Shown: positions 55,901 through 64,000 of the stretch, one piece after another
How the letters are laid out: each line of letters starts with the position of its first letter
Position numbering within the stretch: position 1 is the first letter of the stretch
Assembly: GCF_015667795.1 (NCBI RefSeq)
Contig: NZ_JADPEL010000001.1
Span: 16,574-80,573, forward strand
DNA: 64,000 nt
Direction of reading: 5' to 3'
Source: Clostridium sp. D53t1_180928_C8
GTDB lineage: Bacteria; Bacillota; Clostridia; Clostridiales; Clostridiaceae
Translations under genes and position numbers: made by a program
The notes under the pieces: model-generated
What the model was told of the DNA's origin: nothing
Database searches by the model: none
What the model saw: only the letters and a program-made list of their open reading frames with translations

Positions 55901-56512
55901 TCATTTTTTAGCTTCAAACTCAGCAATTCTTCTATAAAAGGTATTGGGTTTTAGGTTTAAATACTCTCTAAAAAATTTAGTTGTTATTTTTTTTGATTTC
56001 CAATCATCATAGAGATTTTTAAAGGTAGAATCAAAAACAATATTTTGCTTAGGTCTACCAAATTTAACACCATTAGCAAGAGCTGATTTTATTCCTTCAG
56101 CTTGTCTAGATTTTATGTTTTTTAGTTCGCTGCTTGCAACATATGATAATAATTGTAATACTAAGTCAGAGATTAATGTTCCTAATAAATCTTTATTATT
56201 ACGTGTATCTAATAACGGCATATCAAGTACAATTATATCTACACCCATAGAAGTGAGTTCTCTCCACTCAGATAATATTTCTTGGTAATTTCTTCCGAAC
56301 CTATCTATAGATTTTATATATAGTGCATCACCATCTCTTAAAAGCCTTTTTAGCAATTGATATTGTTCACGTTCAAAATTTTTTCCACTTTGTTTATCTA
56401 TGAAGATATTTCTTTCTTCAATATAAATATCTTTTTCTTTTAGAGCATGAAGTTGTCTTTGGATATTTTGGTCTTTACTACTAACACGTAAATAGTAGAA
56501 TTCTTTATTCAT
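55901..56512 (-). CDS. Small serine recombinase (resolvase/invertase family)
   Basis: The 203-aa product has the catalytic Ser11 in YYLRVSSKDQNIQRQ, the arginine motif IKSIDRFGRNYQEIL, a long E-helix and a short C-terminal helix-turn-helix (TTKFFREYLNLKPNTFYRRI). Proteins like this resolve plasmid multimers or invert short segments. It sits beside a plasmid initiator gene, which fits multimer resolution. AAGGAGG lies before the ATG on the minus strand. Confidence 0.92.
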   Translation of the reverse strand: MNKEFYYLRVSSKDQNIQRQLHALKEKDIYIEERNIFIDKQSGKNFEREQYQLLKRLLRDGDALYIKSIDRFGRNYQEILSEWRELTSMGVDIIVLDMPLLDTRNNKDLLGTLISDLVLQLLSYVASSELKNIKSRQAEGIKSALANGVKFGRPKQNIVFDSTFKNLYDDWKSKKITTKFFREYLNLKPNTFYRRIAEFEAKK

Positions 56513-56880
56513 TTTAAATCCTCCTTTAAGTTTTAATATTATAGCTTAAGTTTATTGCAAAAAGTAGAAAATTCATTTGAAATAAAAAAATTCATACTAA
56601 TGGATTTTTGAAATATTACTTTCAATGTTTAGGAGGAGAATTTATATAGTTTTAAAAAGTATACTTTTTGAAACTAATAATTTATAATTAATTTTAAATA
56701 TTTTTAATTATTTAATGTTATTTTAAAATATATTTACTTTACTATAAAAATGATATTAATTTCGTTAATTTCAATATCGTTATGTTAATTTATAGCTATT
56801 AATATATAAAGTATATATTTTATTTAAATTAACCTAAAAAATAAGAAAAGACCTAGCATTATAGCTAAGTCTTTCTTATT
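56513..56880. other. AT-rich intergenic region with a 16-bp palindrome
   Basis: No gene is visible. It holds the promoter region of the resolvase gene, a perfect palindrome AAAAAGTATACTTTTT at 56654-56669 that could be a recombinase or repressor site, and an orphan SD-like TTTAGGAGGAGAA at about 56630 with no ATG after it, possibly a relic. The right end is the terminator at 56834-56880. Confidence 0.5.
56834..56880 (-). terminator. Terminator of the small minus-strand ORF
   Basis: A ~17-bp stem AATAAGAAAAGACCTAGC with GCTAAGTCTTTCTTATT (one bulge, one mismatch) directly abuts the stop codon at 56881. On the minus strand it ends in TTTTTT. Confidence 0.8.
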
Positions 56881-57114
56881 TTACTCATAGCATTTTTTCT
56901 CTAAAAGATAATTTAAAAACATGAAAAAACACCTTGAATAGTTATATAAAAAAACATCATCATTTACAAAAAATATATCATCAATGATTATTAAGTTAGT
57001 AGCCATTTCCACTAAAAAAATAGAGTAGAGTTCAAAAGCATCTTCAGTTGATAGACTTAATAATTCCTTGTGCATTTCTGTTACTTCAATTAGGTCGGTT
57101 TTAATAGTAATCAC
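56881..57114 (-). CDS. Small hypothetical protein (up to 77 aa)
   Basis: The product is an acidic, mainly hydrophobic helical protein (ELYSIFLVEMATNLIIIDDI) with no family I recognise. AGGAG is present, but the in-frame GTG at 57114 overlaps it. The codon at ideal distance is ATT (57105), and the first ATG is codon 14, so the true start is unsure. A dedicated terminator at its stop codon supports a real gene. It is divergent from the restriction operon. Confidence 0.5.
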   Translation of the reverse strand: MITIKTDLIEVTEMHKELLSLSTEDAFELYSIFLVEMATNLIIIDDIFFVNDDVFLYNYSRCFFMFLNYLLEKKCYE

Positions 57115-57239
57115 TCCTATAAGTTTTATTTGAATTACTATTTGTAATTCTTAAAATTATAGCAGAAATTTATTTTGGGAATAAAAATAATAGCACTAAA
57201 CAAAGAAAATATAAACAAAAAGCAAAATAAATAGAAAAA

Positions 57240-57269
57240 TTGGATATAAAATGCTTAAAATGCTATAAT
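57240..57269 (+). promoter_or_regulatory. Promoter of the type III restriction operon
   Basis: TTGGAT (57240-57245), an 18-bp spacer and TATAAT (57264-57269) with extended -10 TGC. The predicted start is about 30 nt before the helicase ATG. No other promoter is evident inside the four-gene run. Confidence 0.7.
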
Positions 57270-57305
57270 TAGGATGTTGTATTTTATTAATATGGGGGCT
57301 TATGT

Positions 57306-60300
57306 ATGAAAGAACCAAAGATTTTAGATAATAAGCAATTTGGGAGAGTTGGAGATGAATTAAAAGAGAATATAAAAAGAGGTTCAAAATTATCTGTAAT
57401 ATCAGCATATTTTACTATATATGCTTTTAATGAACTTCATAAAGAACTTAATAAGATGGATAATATGAAGTTTATATTTACAGAACCAACCTTTGTAAAA
57501 AAAGAAAAAGATATTGTTAGACAATATTACATAAATAGAGATTCGGAAAGGGATATCTCAGGTAATGAGTTTGAAATAAAGATGAGAAATCAACTTAATC
57601 AAGCTAGTATTGCAAAAGAATGTGCAAAATGGCTAGAGGAAAAGGTAGAAATTAAATCTTTAAAAAAGCCTAATCCAGCACAACAAAGATTAGTGTATAT
57701 AGATAATGGTGCAGATTCAGTTGCCATTAATGGAACTGTAGATTTTACAACTGATGGTTTAGGTTTTACATCATCATCAAGAATGGATATGAATACTTGT
57801 ATGTATGGTAAAGAGTATACAAAGCACTTTTTACAGATGTTTGATAGGATTTGGAATGATGAATCTTTAGTTGAAGATGTAAAAGATAAAGTTCTTGAAC
57901 AAATGAAAGTTATTTATAAAGAAAATACACCAGAGTTTATTTATTTCGTTACTTTATATAACATATTCAGAGATTATTTAGATGAGTTAACAGAAGACAA
58001 TATAGTTAAAGCTAAAACAGGATTTAAAGAAACAGTCATATGGAATAAACTTTATAAGTTCCAAAAGGATGGAGTAATTGGAGCTATAGATAAATTAGAG
58101 AAGTATAAGGGCTGTATTATTGCAGATTCAGTTGGTCTTGGTAAAACTTTTTCAGCATTAGCCATTATTAAATACTATGAACTTAGAAATCATAGAGTGC
58201 TAGTGTTAACTCCTAAAAAGCTAAGAGATAATTGGATTATGTATACAAAGAATGATAAAAGAAATGTTTTATTAGAAGATAGATTTAATTATGATGTATT
58301 GAATCATACAGATTTAAGTAGAGATAGTGGTATGTCTGGAGATATAGATTTAGCTACTGTTAATTGGGGAAACTATGACCTTGTGGTTATTGATGAATCT
58401 CATAATTTTAGAAATAATAATGCAAGAAATAATAAAGTTACAAGATATACTAAGCTTCTTAATGACATTGTTAAATCAGGAGTTGAGACTAAAATATTAA
58501 TGCTTTCTGCAACACCTGTTAATAATAAGATGAATGATTTAAAGAATCAAATTCAATTTATTACAGAGGGTAAAGATAATGCATTTGAAGAAGAGGGAAT
58601 AACTAGTGTTGAACAAACACTTAGAAAAGCTCAGCTTATATTTAATAAATGGACTAATTTAGAAGAAGATGAAAGAACAGTAGATGTATTTATTGAAATG
58701 ATGAATACTGATTACTTTAAATTATTAGATACAGTTACTATTGCTAGGTCTAGAAAGCATATAGAGAAGTATTATAACGTAGCTGAAATAGGAAAGTTTC
58801 CAACTAGATTAAAGCCTATTAATAAAAAGCCAGATATAGATGAATTAGGAGAATTTCCAAAACTTGAATATGTTAATAAGAGTATTAAGAACTTACACTT
58901 AGCAACATATTCTCCAATGAAGTATATACTGCCAGAGAAAAGAGATGAATATAGTAGAAAATATGATATTAGAGTAAGAGGTGGACAATCTGTTTTCAAA
59001 ATGACTGATAGAGAACAAAGTCTTGTTCATTTAATGAGAGTTAACATATTAAAAAGAATGGAAAGTTCAATTAATTCTTTCGGAATTACTATAGCAAAGC
59101 TATTGAAGCAAATAGATTTAACATTAGAAAAGATTGATAAAAAGCAATTTGAATATACTCAAGATTTATCAATTAATGATATAGATACTGATGATGATAA
59201 CTTAGAAGAGCTATTAATTGGTAATAAAGTTAAAGTGTTATTGCAAGATATGGATTTAATAAAGTGGAGACAAGATTTAGAGGATGACAAAAAGAAGCTA
59301 GAAGAATTACTTGTGGAAGCTGCAAAGGTTGTTAAAACTAGAGATGCAAAGCTAAATACATTAATAGAGCTATTAAAAGATAAAGTTAATAATCCAATTA
59401 ATGAAGGCAACAAAAAAGTTATTATATTTTCAGCCTTTGCAGATACAGCAAATTATTTATATGAGCATATTGCACCAATGATGCTAAGTGAATATGGACT
59501 TCACACAGCTTTAGTTACAGGTAGTGGTGATAATAAAACAACATTAAAAGCTATTAAGAGAAAAGAGTTAAATGAGATTCTTACAAACTTTTCACCAATA
59601 TCTAAGGAGAAAGCAAAGTTATATCCTGATATGAAGGGTGAAATTGATATTTTAATAGCTACAGATTGTATTTCAGAGGGACAAAATTTACAGGATTGTG
59701 ACTATTTGATTAATTATGACATACACTGGAATCCAGTAAGAATAATTCAGAGATTCGGAAGAATTGATAGATTGGGTTCAAAGAATAAAGTTATTCAGCT
59801 AGTTAATTTCTGGGCTAATATGGAGCTTGATGAGTATATAAATCTTGAAAGAAGAGTAACTGGAAGAATGATGCTTTTAGATATATCAGCTACAGGAGAA
59901 GAAAATATTATTGAAGTTAATAGTAACAAGAAGATGAATGACCTGGAATATAGAAAGAAACAGTTAAAGCAATTACAAGAAGAGGTTGTTGATTTAGAAG
60001 AAATATCCGGTGGAATATCTATTACTGACTTGACTATGAATGATTTTAAGATGGATTTATCAAGTTATATGAAAGAGAACAGAGAGAAATTAGATAGTGC
60101 TCCTATGGGAATGTATGCTGTAGTTAATGTGGAGGATGAAACCTTAAAAGATACTATTAAACCAGGAGTTATCTTTACGTTAAAGCAAATAAATGCTGTA
60201 GCTAAGATTGAAGAAAGTAATTCATTACATCCTTATTATATGGTTTATGTTTATGATAATGGTGAAGTTAAGTATAACTTCTTAAGAACTAAGAGTATAT

Positions 60301-60560
60301 TAGATTTTTATAAAAAGCTATGTAGTGGTAAAAGTGAGGTATTAGCAGAATTAGTACAAGAATTTAATAGTGAGACCAATGATGGTAAGAAGATGAGTAA
60401 ATACTCTAGCTTACTAGAAAGTGCAATAGATAATCTTATTGGAAAAAAAGAAGAAAAGGGAATGGCTTCATTATTTAGAAAAGGTGGTACTCATATTCAG
60501 AAATCTTTATTTAAGGGCATTGAAGATTTTGAGCTTATATCATTTTTAGTAATAAGGTAG
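57306..60560 (+). CDS. SNF2/superfamily 2 helicase with degenerate PLD-like N-terminus
   Basis: The 1084-aa product starts with a PLD-nuclease-like fold (~10-180). It has SAYFTIYAFNEL and INGTVDFTTDGLG, but the expected HxK is replaced (QQRLVYID), so nuclease activity is doubtful. The helicase core has Walker A DSVGLGKT (274-281), DESH (363-366), SATPVNN (401-407) and motifs V-VI ATDCISEGQNLQD and RIIQRFGRIDRLGS (~785-825). The Q/R motif VI spacing is SNF2-like. It opens the operon with the DUF4391, Mod and Res genes, and probably remodels or scans DNA for this defence system. Confidence 0.85.
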   Translation: MKEPKILDNKQFGRVGDELKENIKRGSKLSVISAYFTIYAFNELHKELNKMDNMKFIFTEPTFVKKEKDIVRQYYINRDSERDISGNEFEIKMRNQLNQASIAKECAKWLEEKVEIKSLKKPNPAQQRLVYIDNGADSVAINGTVDFTTDGLGFTSSSRMDMNTCMYGKEYTKHFLQMFDRIWNDESLVEDVKDKVLEQMKVIYKENTPEFIYFVTLYNIFRDYLDELTEDNIVKAKTGFKETVIWNKLYKFQKDGVIGAIDKLEKYKGCIIADSVGLGKTFSALAIIKYYELRNHRVLVLTPKKLRDNWIMYTKNDKRNVLLEDRFNYDVLNHTDLSRDSGMSGDIDLATVNWGNYDLVVIDESHNFRNNNARNNKVTRYTKLLNDIVKSGVETKILMLSATPVNNKMNDLKNQIQFITEGKDNAFEEEGITSVEQTLRKAQLIFNKWTNLEEDERTVDVFIEMMNTDYFKLLDTVTIARSRKHIEKYYNVAEIGKFPTRLKPINKKPDIDELGEFPKLEYVNKSIKNLHLATYSPMKYILPEKRDEYSRKYDIRVRGGQSVFKMTDREQSLVHLMRVNILKRMESSINSFGITIAKLLKQIDLTLEKIDKKQFEYTQDLSINDIDTDDDNLEELLIGNKVKVLLQDMDLIKWRQDLEDDKKKLEELLVEAAKVVKTRDAKLNTLIELLKDKVNNPINEGNKKVIIFSAFADTANYLYEHIAPMMLSEYGLHTALVTGSGDNKTTLKAIKRKELNEILTNFSPISKEKAKLYPDMKGEIDILIATDCISEGQNLQDCDYLINYDIHWNPVRIIQRFGRIDRLGSKNKVIQLVNFWANMELDEYINLERRVTGRMMLLDISATGEENIIEVNSNKKMNDLEYRKKQLKQLQEEVVDLEEISGGISITDLTMNDFKMDLSSYMKENREKLDSAPMGMYAVVNVEDETLKDTIKPGVIFTLKQINAVAKIEESNSLHPYYMVYVYDNGEVKYNFLRTKSILDFYKKLCSGKSEVLAELVQEFNSETNDGKKMSKYSSLLESAIDNLIGKKEEKGMASLFRKGGTHIQKSLFKGIEDFELISFLVIR

Positions 60561-60569
60561 GGAATACGT

Positions 60570-61334
60570 ATGGAATTAGATTATATGGTTAATTTCAATG
60601 CACCTAAAGAGTGTATTGAAGGTAGTAGAATACCTAAAAAGTTATTTTATGAAGAATATGATATGTCGTCTTCTGATAAAGAGTTATTTATAAAAGCAAT
60701 AGATAAAATAGTTCTAGAGTATTTATTTTGTGAAGATAATACTAATATTGTTGCATATAAAAATGAGGATATTGAGTGTGAAGAGGTAGCTGTAATTAGA
60801 GTGCTTTTAAATGAGGATAGTAAATATAAAAGGATTTGTGAAATAATCCAGAGGGCTATACCTTATTCATTAATAGTTATATGTGAGCATAAAGAAAATA
60901 TATTATTTAACGTAGCTAGTAAAAGAGTTAATAAAAATGATTCTCAAAAAAACACTGTAGAAGAAATGATATTTACAGATTGGATTTCTTTAGAAAAGCA
61001 AAAGAAAAATGAAAAGGTATTTTTAGAAACTCTTAATGTAAGAGAGTGGTCTTATGTTAATCTTTATAAGTTTTATAATAGCTTCGTAGATAAGGTAAAG
61101 TTATTTAATGCTAGTAAATATAGCAGTAATATAGAAGTTTTGAATAGTATTGATGTAGATGAAGTTAAGAAGTTAACTGATAAAATCGAAGATTTAAGTT
61201 TTGAGATTTCATCTTTGAAGGACAAGCTAAAAAAAGAAAGTCAGTTTAATAAGAAGATGGATTTTAATATAAAAATTAAAAAGTTAGAGATAAAGAGAAA
61301 TGAATTTATAAAAGAGCTTAATGGCAATAAATAA
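60570..61334 (+). CDS. DUF4391-like protein with C-terminal coiled coil
   Basis: The 254-aa product has the pattern I associate with DUF4391: RIPKKLFYEEYDMSSSDKEL near the start, then the DKIVLEYLF and IIQRAIPYSLIVICEH region. A C-terminal coiled coil (~205-250, KIEDLSFEISSLKDKLKK) follows. No catalytic motif is visible. It begins 9 nt after the helicase and its stop overlaps the next ORF. It may be an adaptor joining helicase and modification subunits; that is inference. Confidence 0.75.
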   Translation: MELDYMVNFNAPKECIEGSRIPKKLFYEEYDMSSSDKELFIKAIDKIVLEYLFCEDNTNIVAYKNEDIECEEVAVIRVLLNEDSKYKRICEIIQRAIPYSLIVICEHKENILFNVASKRVNKNDSQKNTVEEMIFTDWISLEKQKKNEKVFLETLNVREWSYVNLYKFYNSFVDKVKLFNASKYSSNIEVLNSIDVDEVKKLTDKIEDLSFEISSLKDKLKKESQFNKKMDFNIKIKKLEIKRNEFIKELNGNK

Positions 61335-61348
61335 TGGGGGAAAATGAG

Positions 61349-63370
61349 ATGAAGGTATTAACAGAGAATAATATGGAAATGTTAGATGGAAGGAGTATGG
61401 ATATAATAGCTAATAATATAGAAAAATTAAGAGCTATATTTCCAGAAGTGTTTTGTGAAGATAAAGTAGATTTTGAAAAGCTTCAAGAGGTATTAGGAAA
61501 TTATATAGAGGATAAAGAAGAGAGATATAGATTTGAATGGAACGGAAAATCACAAGCTATAAGAATAGCACAAACACCATCAACTGGAACATTAAGACCG
61601 TGTAAAGAGGAAAGTAAGAATTGGGATACAACTCAAAACTTATATATAGAGGGAGATAACTTGGAGGTATTAAAACTACTTCAAAAGAGTTATCAAAATA
61701 AAATTAAAATGATATATATTGACCCACCGTATAATACTGGTAATGATTTTGTGTATGAAGATGATTATAAAGATAATATAAGAAATTATTTGTTTATCAC
61801 AGGTCAATTAAATGAATTAGGAAATAAATTTTCTACAAATTCTGATGAAAGTGGAAGGTATCATACTAATTGGTTAAATATGATGTATCCAAGGTTAAGA
61901 TTAGCTAAAAACTTATTAAGGGAAGATGGGGTAATTTTTATTTCAATAGATGATAAGGAAGTATTTAATTTAAAAAAAATATGTGATGAAATATTTGGAG
62001 AAGAAAATTTTATTTCTAATATAGGATTAGAGATAACAAAGACACAGGGAATGAAGGTAAAGGCAGCTAAAGAGGGTTCAGTAGTAAAGAATTATGAGTA
62101 TATTTTAGTTTATGCTAAAAATAATTTAAATAAAAATATAGTTAAAAATGTTTTATATGATGCAAATGAAGGTTATGATACTCATTTTTCATATTATATA
62201 GATAGAAGTTGTGGAAGTTTAAACTTGAGAAAACTAACTGATGAATTAGAGAGTAAAAAAGATATATTAGATGAATTCATTAAGTTAGGATTAACTAAAA
62301 ACAATAAAATATCAATAAATTCAATAGAAAAAGCTATTAGTATTTCTGAAAAGGTTAGAGAGTATATTTTTAATGAAATTTCAAGTAATATTTATCAAGA
62401 AATGGCTTGTAATATTAAAATTGATGCTGAAACGGAGAAAAAATTATGTGAAAATAAAATAGTAGAGTATAGAAACTATTTATTAACAAAATCATCAGGT
62501 GGGAAGCTTAGACAATTTAGTTCTTTAAAAGAAACTTTAAATTACAGTGATGAGTATAAAAGTAAATATACTAGAGTGACAATAAGAGGAGATTTGTGGA
62601 AAGGGTTTTATTCAGATATGATGAATGTAACAAAGGAGGGTGAAATAGAGTTTAAAAATGGTAAAAAGCCTGTTAGATTGATTAAACAATTAGCTAAATG
62701 GATTGGTATGGAAGGTAGTGATATTGTATTAGACTTCTTTTCTGGTTCTGCAACAACTGCACAGGCAATGATTGAATTAAATTTAGAGTATGATAGTACT
62801 ATAAAATATATTATGGTTCAATTACCTCAACAAACGAAAGAAATAGCAGATTCATATAGAAATATTTGTGAAATTGGTAAAGAACGTATAAGAAGGGCTG
62901 GAGATAAGATAGTTTCTGAGAATAAGGAGAAGGATGGAATTGAAGATTTAGATATTGGATTTAAGGTGTTAAAATTGGATTCCTCTAATATTAAGAAATG
63001 GAATCCTAATTATGATAATTTAGAACAAAGTTTTGATGATATGTTAGAGAATTTTGTTCCTAATAGAAGTGAAGAGGATGTTGTTTATGAAATAATGCTT
63101 AAGTATGGAATTGATTTAACTTATCCAGTTGAAGAGAAGATTATTAATGGAAAAAAGATATATAGTGTTGGTTTTGGAGCCTTAATTATTTGCTTAGATA
63201 ATGATATTACTTTGGATGTAATTGAAGGAATAGTTGAAGTTAAAAAAGAGCTGTCTCCTGAAGTTTGCAGAGTAGTATTTAAAGATAATGGATTTGCTAA
63301 TGATTCTGTTAAAACTAATGCTATTCAAATATTAAGAAGAAATAACATTAAAGAAGTAATGAGCATTTAA
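61349..63370 (+). CDS. Type III restriction system DNA methyltransferase (Mod)
   Basis: Mod methylates an adenine in an asymmetric site and gives specificity to the complex. The product has the amino-methyltransferase motif IYIDPPYNTGNDFV first and the SAM motif LDFFSGSATTAQAM later, the beta-class order of type III Mods. A ~300-residue target-recognition region (~170-430) lies between. I start at ATG 61349, because GGGGG lies 8 nt before it; an in-frame ATG at 61334 overlaps the upstream stop and lacks an SD. Res follows after 10 nt. Confidence 0.93.
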   Translation: MKVLTENNMEMLDGRSMDIIANNIEKLRAIFPEVFCEDKVDFEKLQEVLGNYIEDKEERYRFEWNGKSQAIRIAQTPSTGTLRPCKEESKNWDTTQNLYIEGDNLEVLKLLQKSYQNKIKMIYIDPPYNTGNDFVYEDDYKDNIRNYLFITGQLNELGNKFSTNSDESGRYHTNWLNMMYPRLRLAKNLLREDGVIFISIDDKEVFNLKKICDEIFGEENFISNIGLEITKTQGMKVKAAKEGSVVKNYEYILVYAKNNLNKNIVKNVLYDANEGYDTHFSYYIDRSCGSLNLRKLTDELESKKDILDEFIKLGLTKNNKISINSIEKAISISEKVREYIFNEISSNIYQEMACNIKIDAETEKKLCENKIVEYRNYLLTKSSGGKLRQFSSLKETLNYSDEYKSKYTRVTIRGDLWKGFYSDMMNVTKEGEIEFKNGKKPVRLIKQLAKWIGMEGSDIVLDFFSGSATTAQAMIELNLEYDSTIKYIMVQLPQQTKEIADSYRNICEIGKERIRRAGDKIVSENKEKDGIEDLDIGFKVLKLDSSNIKKWNPNYDNLEQSFDDMLENFVPNRSEEDVVYEIMLKYGIDLTYPVEEKIINGKKIYSVGFGALIICLDNDITLDVIEGIVEVKKELSPEVCRVVFKDNGFANDSVKTNAIQILRRNNIKEVMSI

Positions 63371-63380
63371 GGAGGTAACT

Positions 63381-64000
63381 ATGAAGTTAAAATTTAATTC
63401 AGAATTAGATTACCAAATAGAAGCTATAAGCTCAATTGTTAATATATTTAAAGGGCAAACTCAATGCCAATCAAACTTTACAGTAGTAGCTGGAGTTGAT
63501 GAAAGTGGGACTGAGGGAAAATTAGTTACCAACTTAGGTATAGGAAATAAGCTAGAACTTGATGAAGAGGATATATTAAAAAATGTTAGAGATATTCAAT
63601 TAAAAAATGGATTACCACCATCTAAAATAATAAAACCTGGTGAATATGATTTTGATATAGAAATGGAAACTGGTACTGGTAAGACATATGTATTCTTAAG
63701 AACTATATTTGAATTAAATAAACAATATGGATTTACAAAGTTTATTATAGTAGTTCCATCAGTTGCAATAAAAGAGGGGATTGTTAAATCAATAGACATA
63801 ATGACAGAACACTTTAAAGAATTATATGATAATGTAATCTTTAAAAGCTCTGAATATAAGTCAAAGAACTTAGATATACTTAGAGATTTTGCTATAAGTG
63901 ATAATATAAGAATAATGGTTATGACAGTACAAGCCTTTAACAAGGATACTAATGTTATAAATAAAGAACATGAAAAAACAAATGGATTAAAACCGTTACA
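63381..64000 (+). CDS. Type III restriction endonuclease Res subunit (5' part, cut by window end)
   Basis: The first ~206 residues are visible. They show the Res N-terminus KLKFNSELDYQIEAISSIVN and the Walker A METGTGKTYVFLRTIFELNK (~93-112), followed by IIVVPSVAIKEGI. This matches the ATP-driven translocase/endonuclease subunit of type III systems; the nuclease domain lies beyond the window. GGAGGTAACT precedes the ATG, 10 nt after mod. No frameshift or stop is seen in the visible part. Confidence 0.92.
   Translation, partial: MKLKFNSELDYQIEAISSIVNIFKGQTQCQSNFTVVAGVDESGTEGKLVTNLGIGNKLELDEEDILKNVRDIQLKNGLPPSKIIKPGEYDFDIEMETGTGKTYVFLRTIFELNKQYGFTKFIIVVPSVAIKEGIVKSIDIMTEHFKELYDNVIFKSSEYKSKNLDILRDFAISDNIRIMVMTVQAFNKDTNVINKEHEKTNGLKPL

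Noticed and set aside
57306-64000. DISARM or BREX defence system
   Set aside because: None of the marker genes of those systems (such as drmA/drmB or pglZ/brxC) is seen. Mod and Res motifs and their order fit type III restriction.

Overview
The window is AT-rich, spore-former DNA that fits Clostridium sensu stricto; I cannot name the species. The evidence is the very low GC, an alpha/beta-type small acid-soluble spore protein, a SpoIVFB protease, an L27 protein with a cleavable N-terminus beside its Prp protease, and a core gene order (SPOR protein, maf, radC, mreBCD, min genes, spoIVF, rplU-prp-rpmA, obg) that parallels the Bacillus subtilis spoIIB-obg region. As usual for clostridia, minE is present and nothing resembling spo0B lies between rpmA and obg.

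Region by region. (1) 1-9 kb: two identical tRNA-Trp genes flank recQ. Then come a propeller-type membrane histidine kinase, an orphan BglG/LicT-type antiterminator, a secreted phytase-like phosphatase on the minus strand, and a PD-(D/E)XK nuclease with a predicted Fe-S cluster. (2) 9-18.4 kb: a spore protein gene with a structured 3' tail, then a DNA-metabolism cluster (YhaO/SbcD-like nuclease, YhaN-like ATPase, membrane MutS homologue, DEDDh exonuclease), a CBS protein and a four-domain S1 protein. (3) 18.7-21.7 kb: divergent pyk and pepD. (4) 21.8-34.3 kb: cell shape, division and sporulation genes (SPOR protein, maf, radC, mreBCD, PBP2, minCDE, rodA, a small membrane protein in the spoIVFA position, spoIVFB). 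(5) 34.4-43.9 kb: two radical-SAM-associated proteins, RNase G, the L21 leader with rplU-prp-rpmA, obg, yhbY, nadD, yqeK and an LCP protein. (6) 44-50 kb: a pseudouridine synthase, a D,D-carboxypeptidase, a ComEA-like protein, a lipoprotein, a small membrane protein and rlmD.

(7) From about 50 kb to the right edge the content changes from core genes to what looks like an integrated, plasmid-derived mobile element. It abuts the 3' end of rlmD and has two paralogous large serine recombinases preceded by a previously uncalled 54-aa ORF. Next are six 97-bp tandem repeats, three iterons spaced 32-33 bp, a Rep_3-type replication initiator, a small resolvase and a small unknown ORF. A four-gene operon follows: an SNF2-type helicase with a degenerate PLD-like N-terminus, a DUF4391-like protein, a type III Mod methyltransferase and a type III Res subunit cut by the window edge. 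Its single promoter, tight spacing and order suggest an enlarged type III restriction-modification defence system carried as cargo. The right end of the element is outside the window.

My main candidates for undescribed biology are this element (recombinase pair, 97-bp array and iteron origin), the helicase/DUF4391 additions to the type III system, two candidate structured RNAs (about 22703-22806 and 9652-9763), and the short protein that replaces SpoIVFA. All family assignments come from motifs read by eye; no database search was run.
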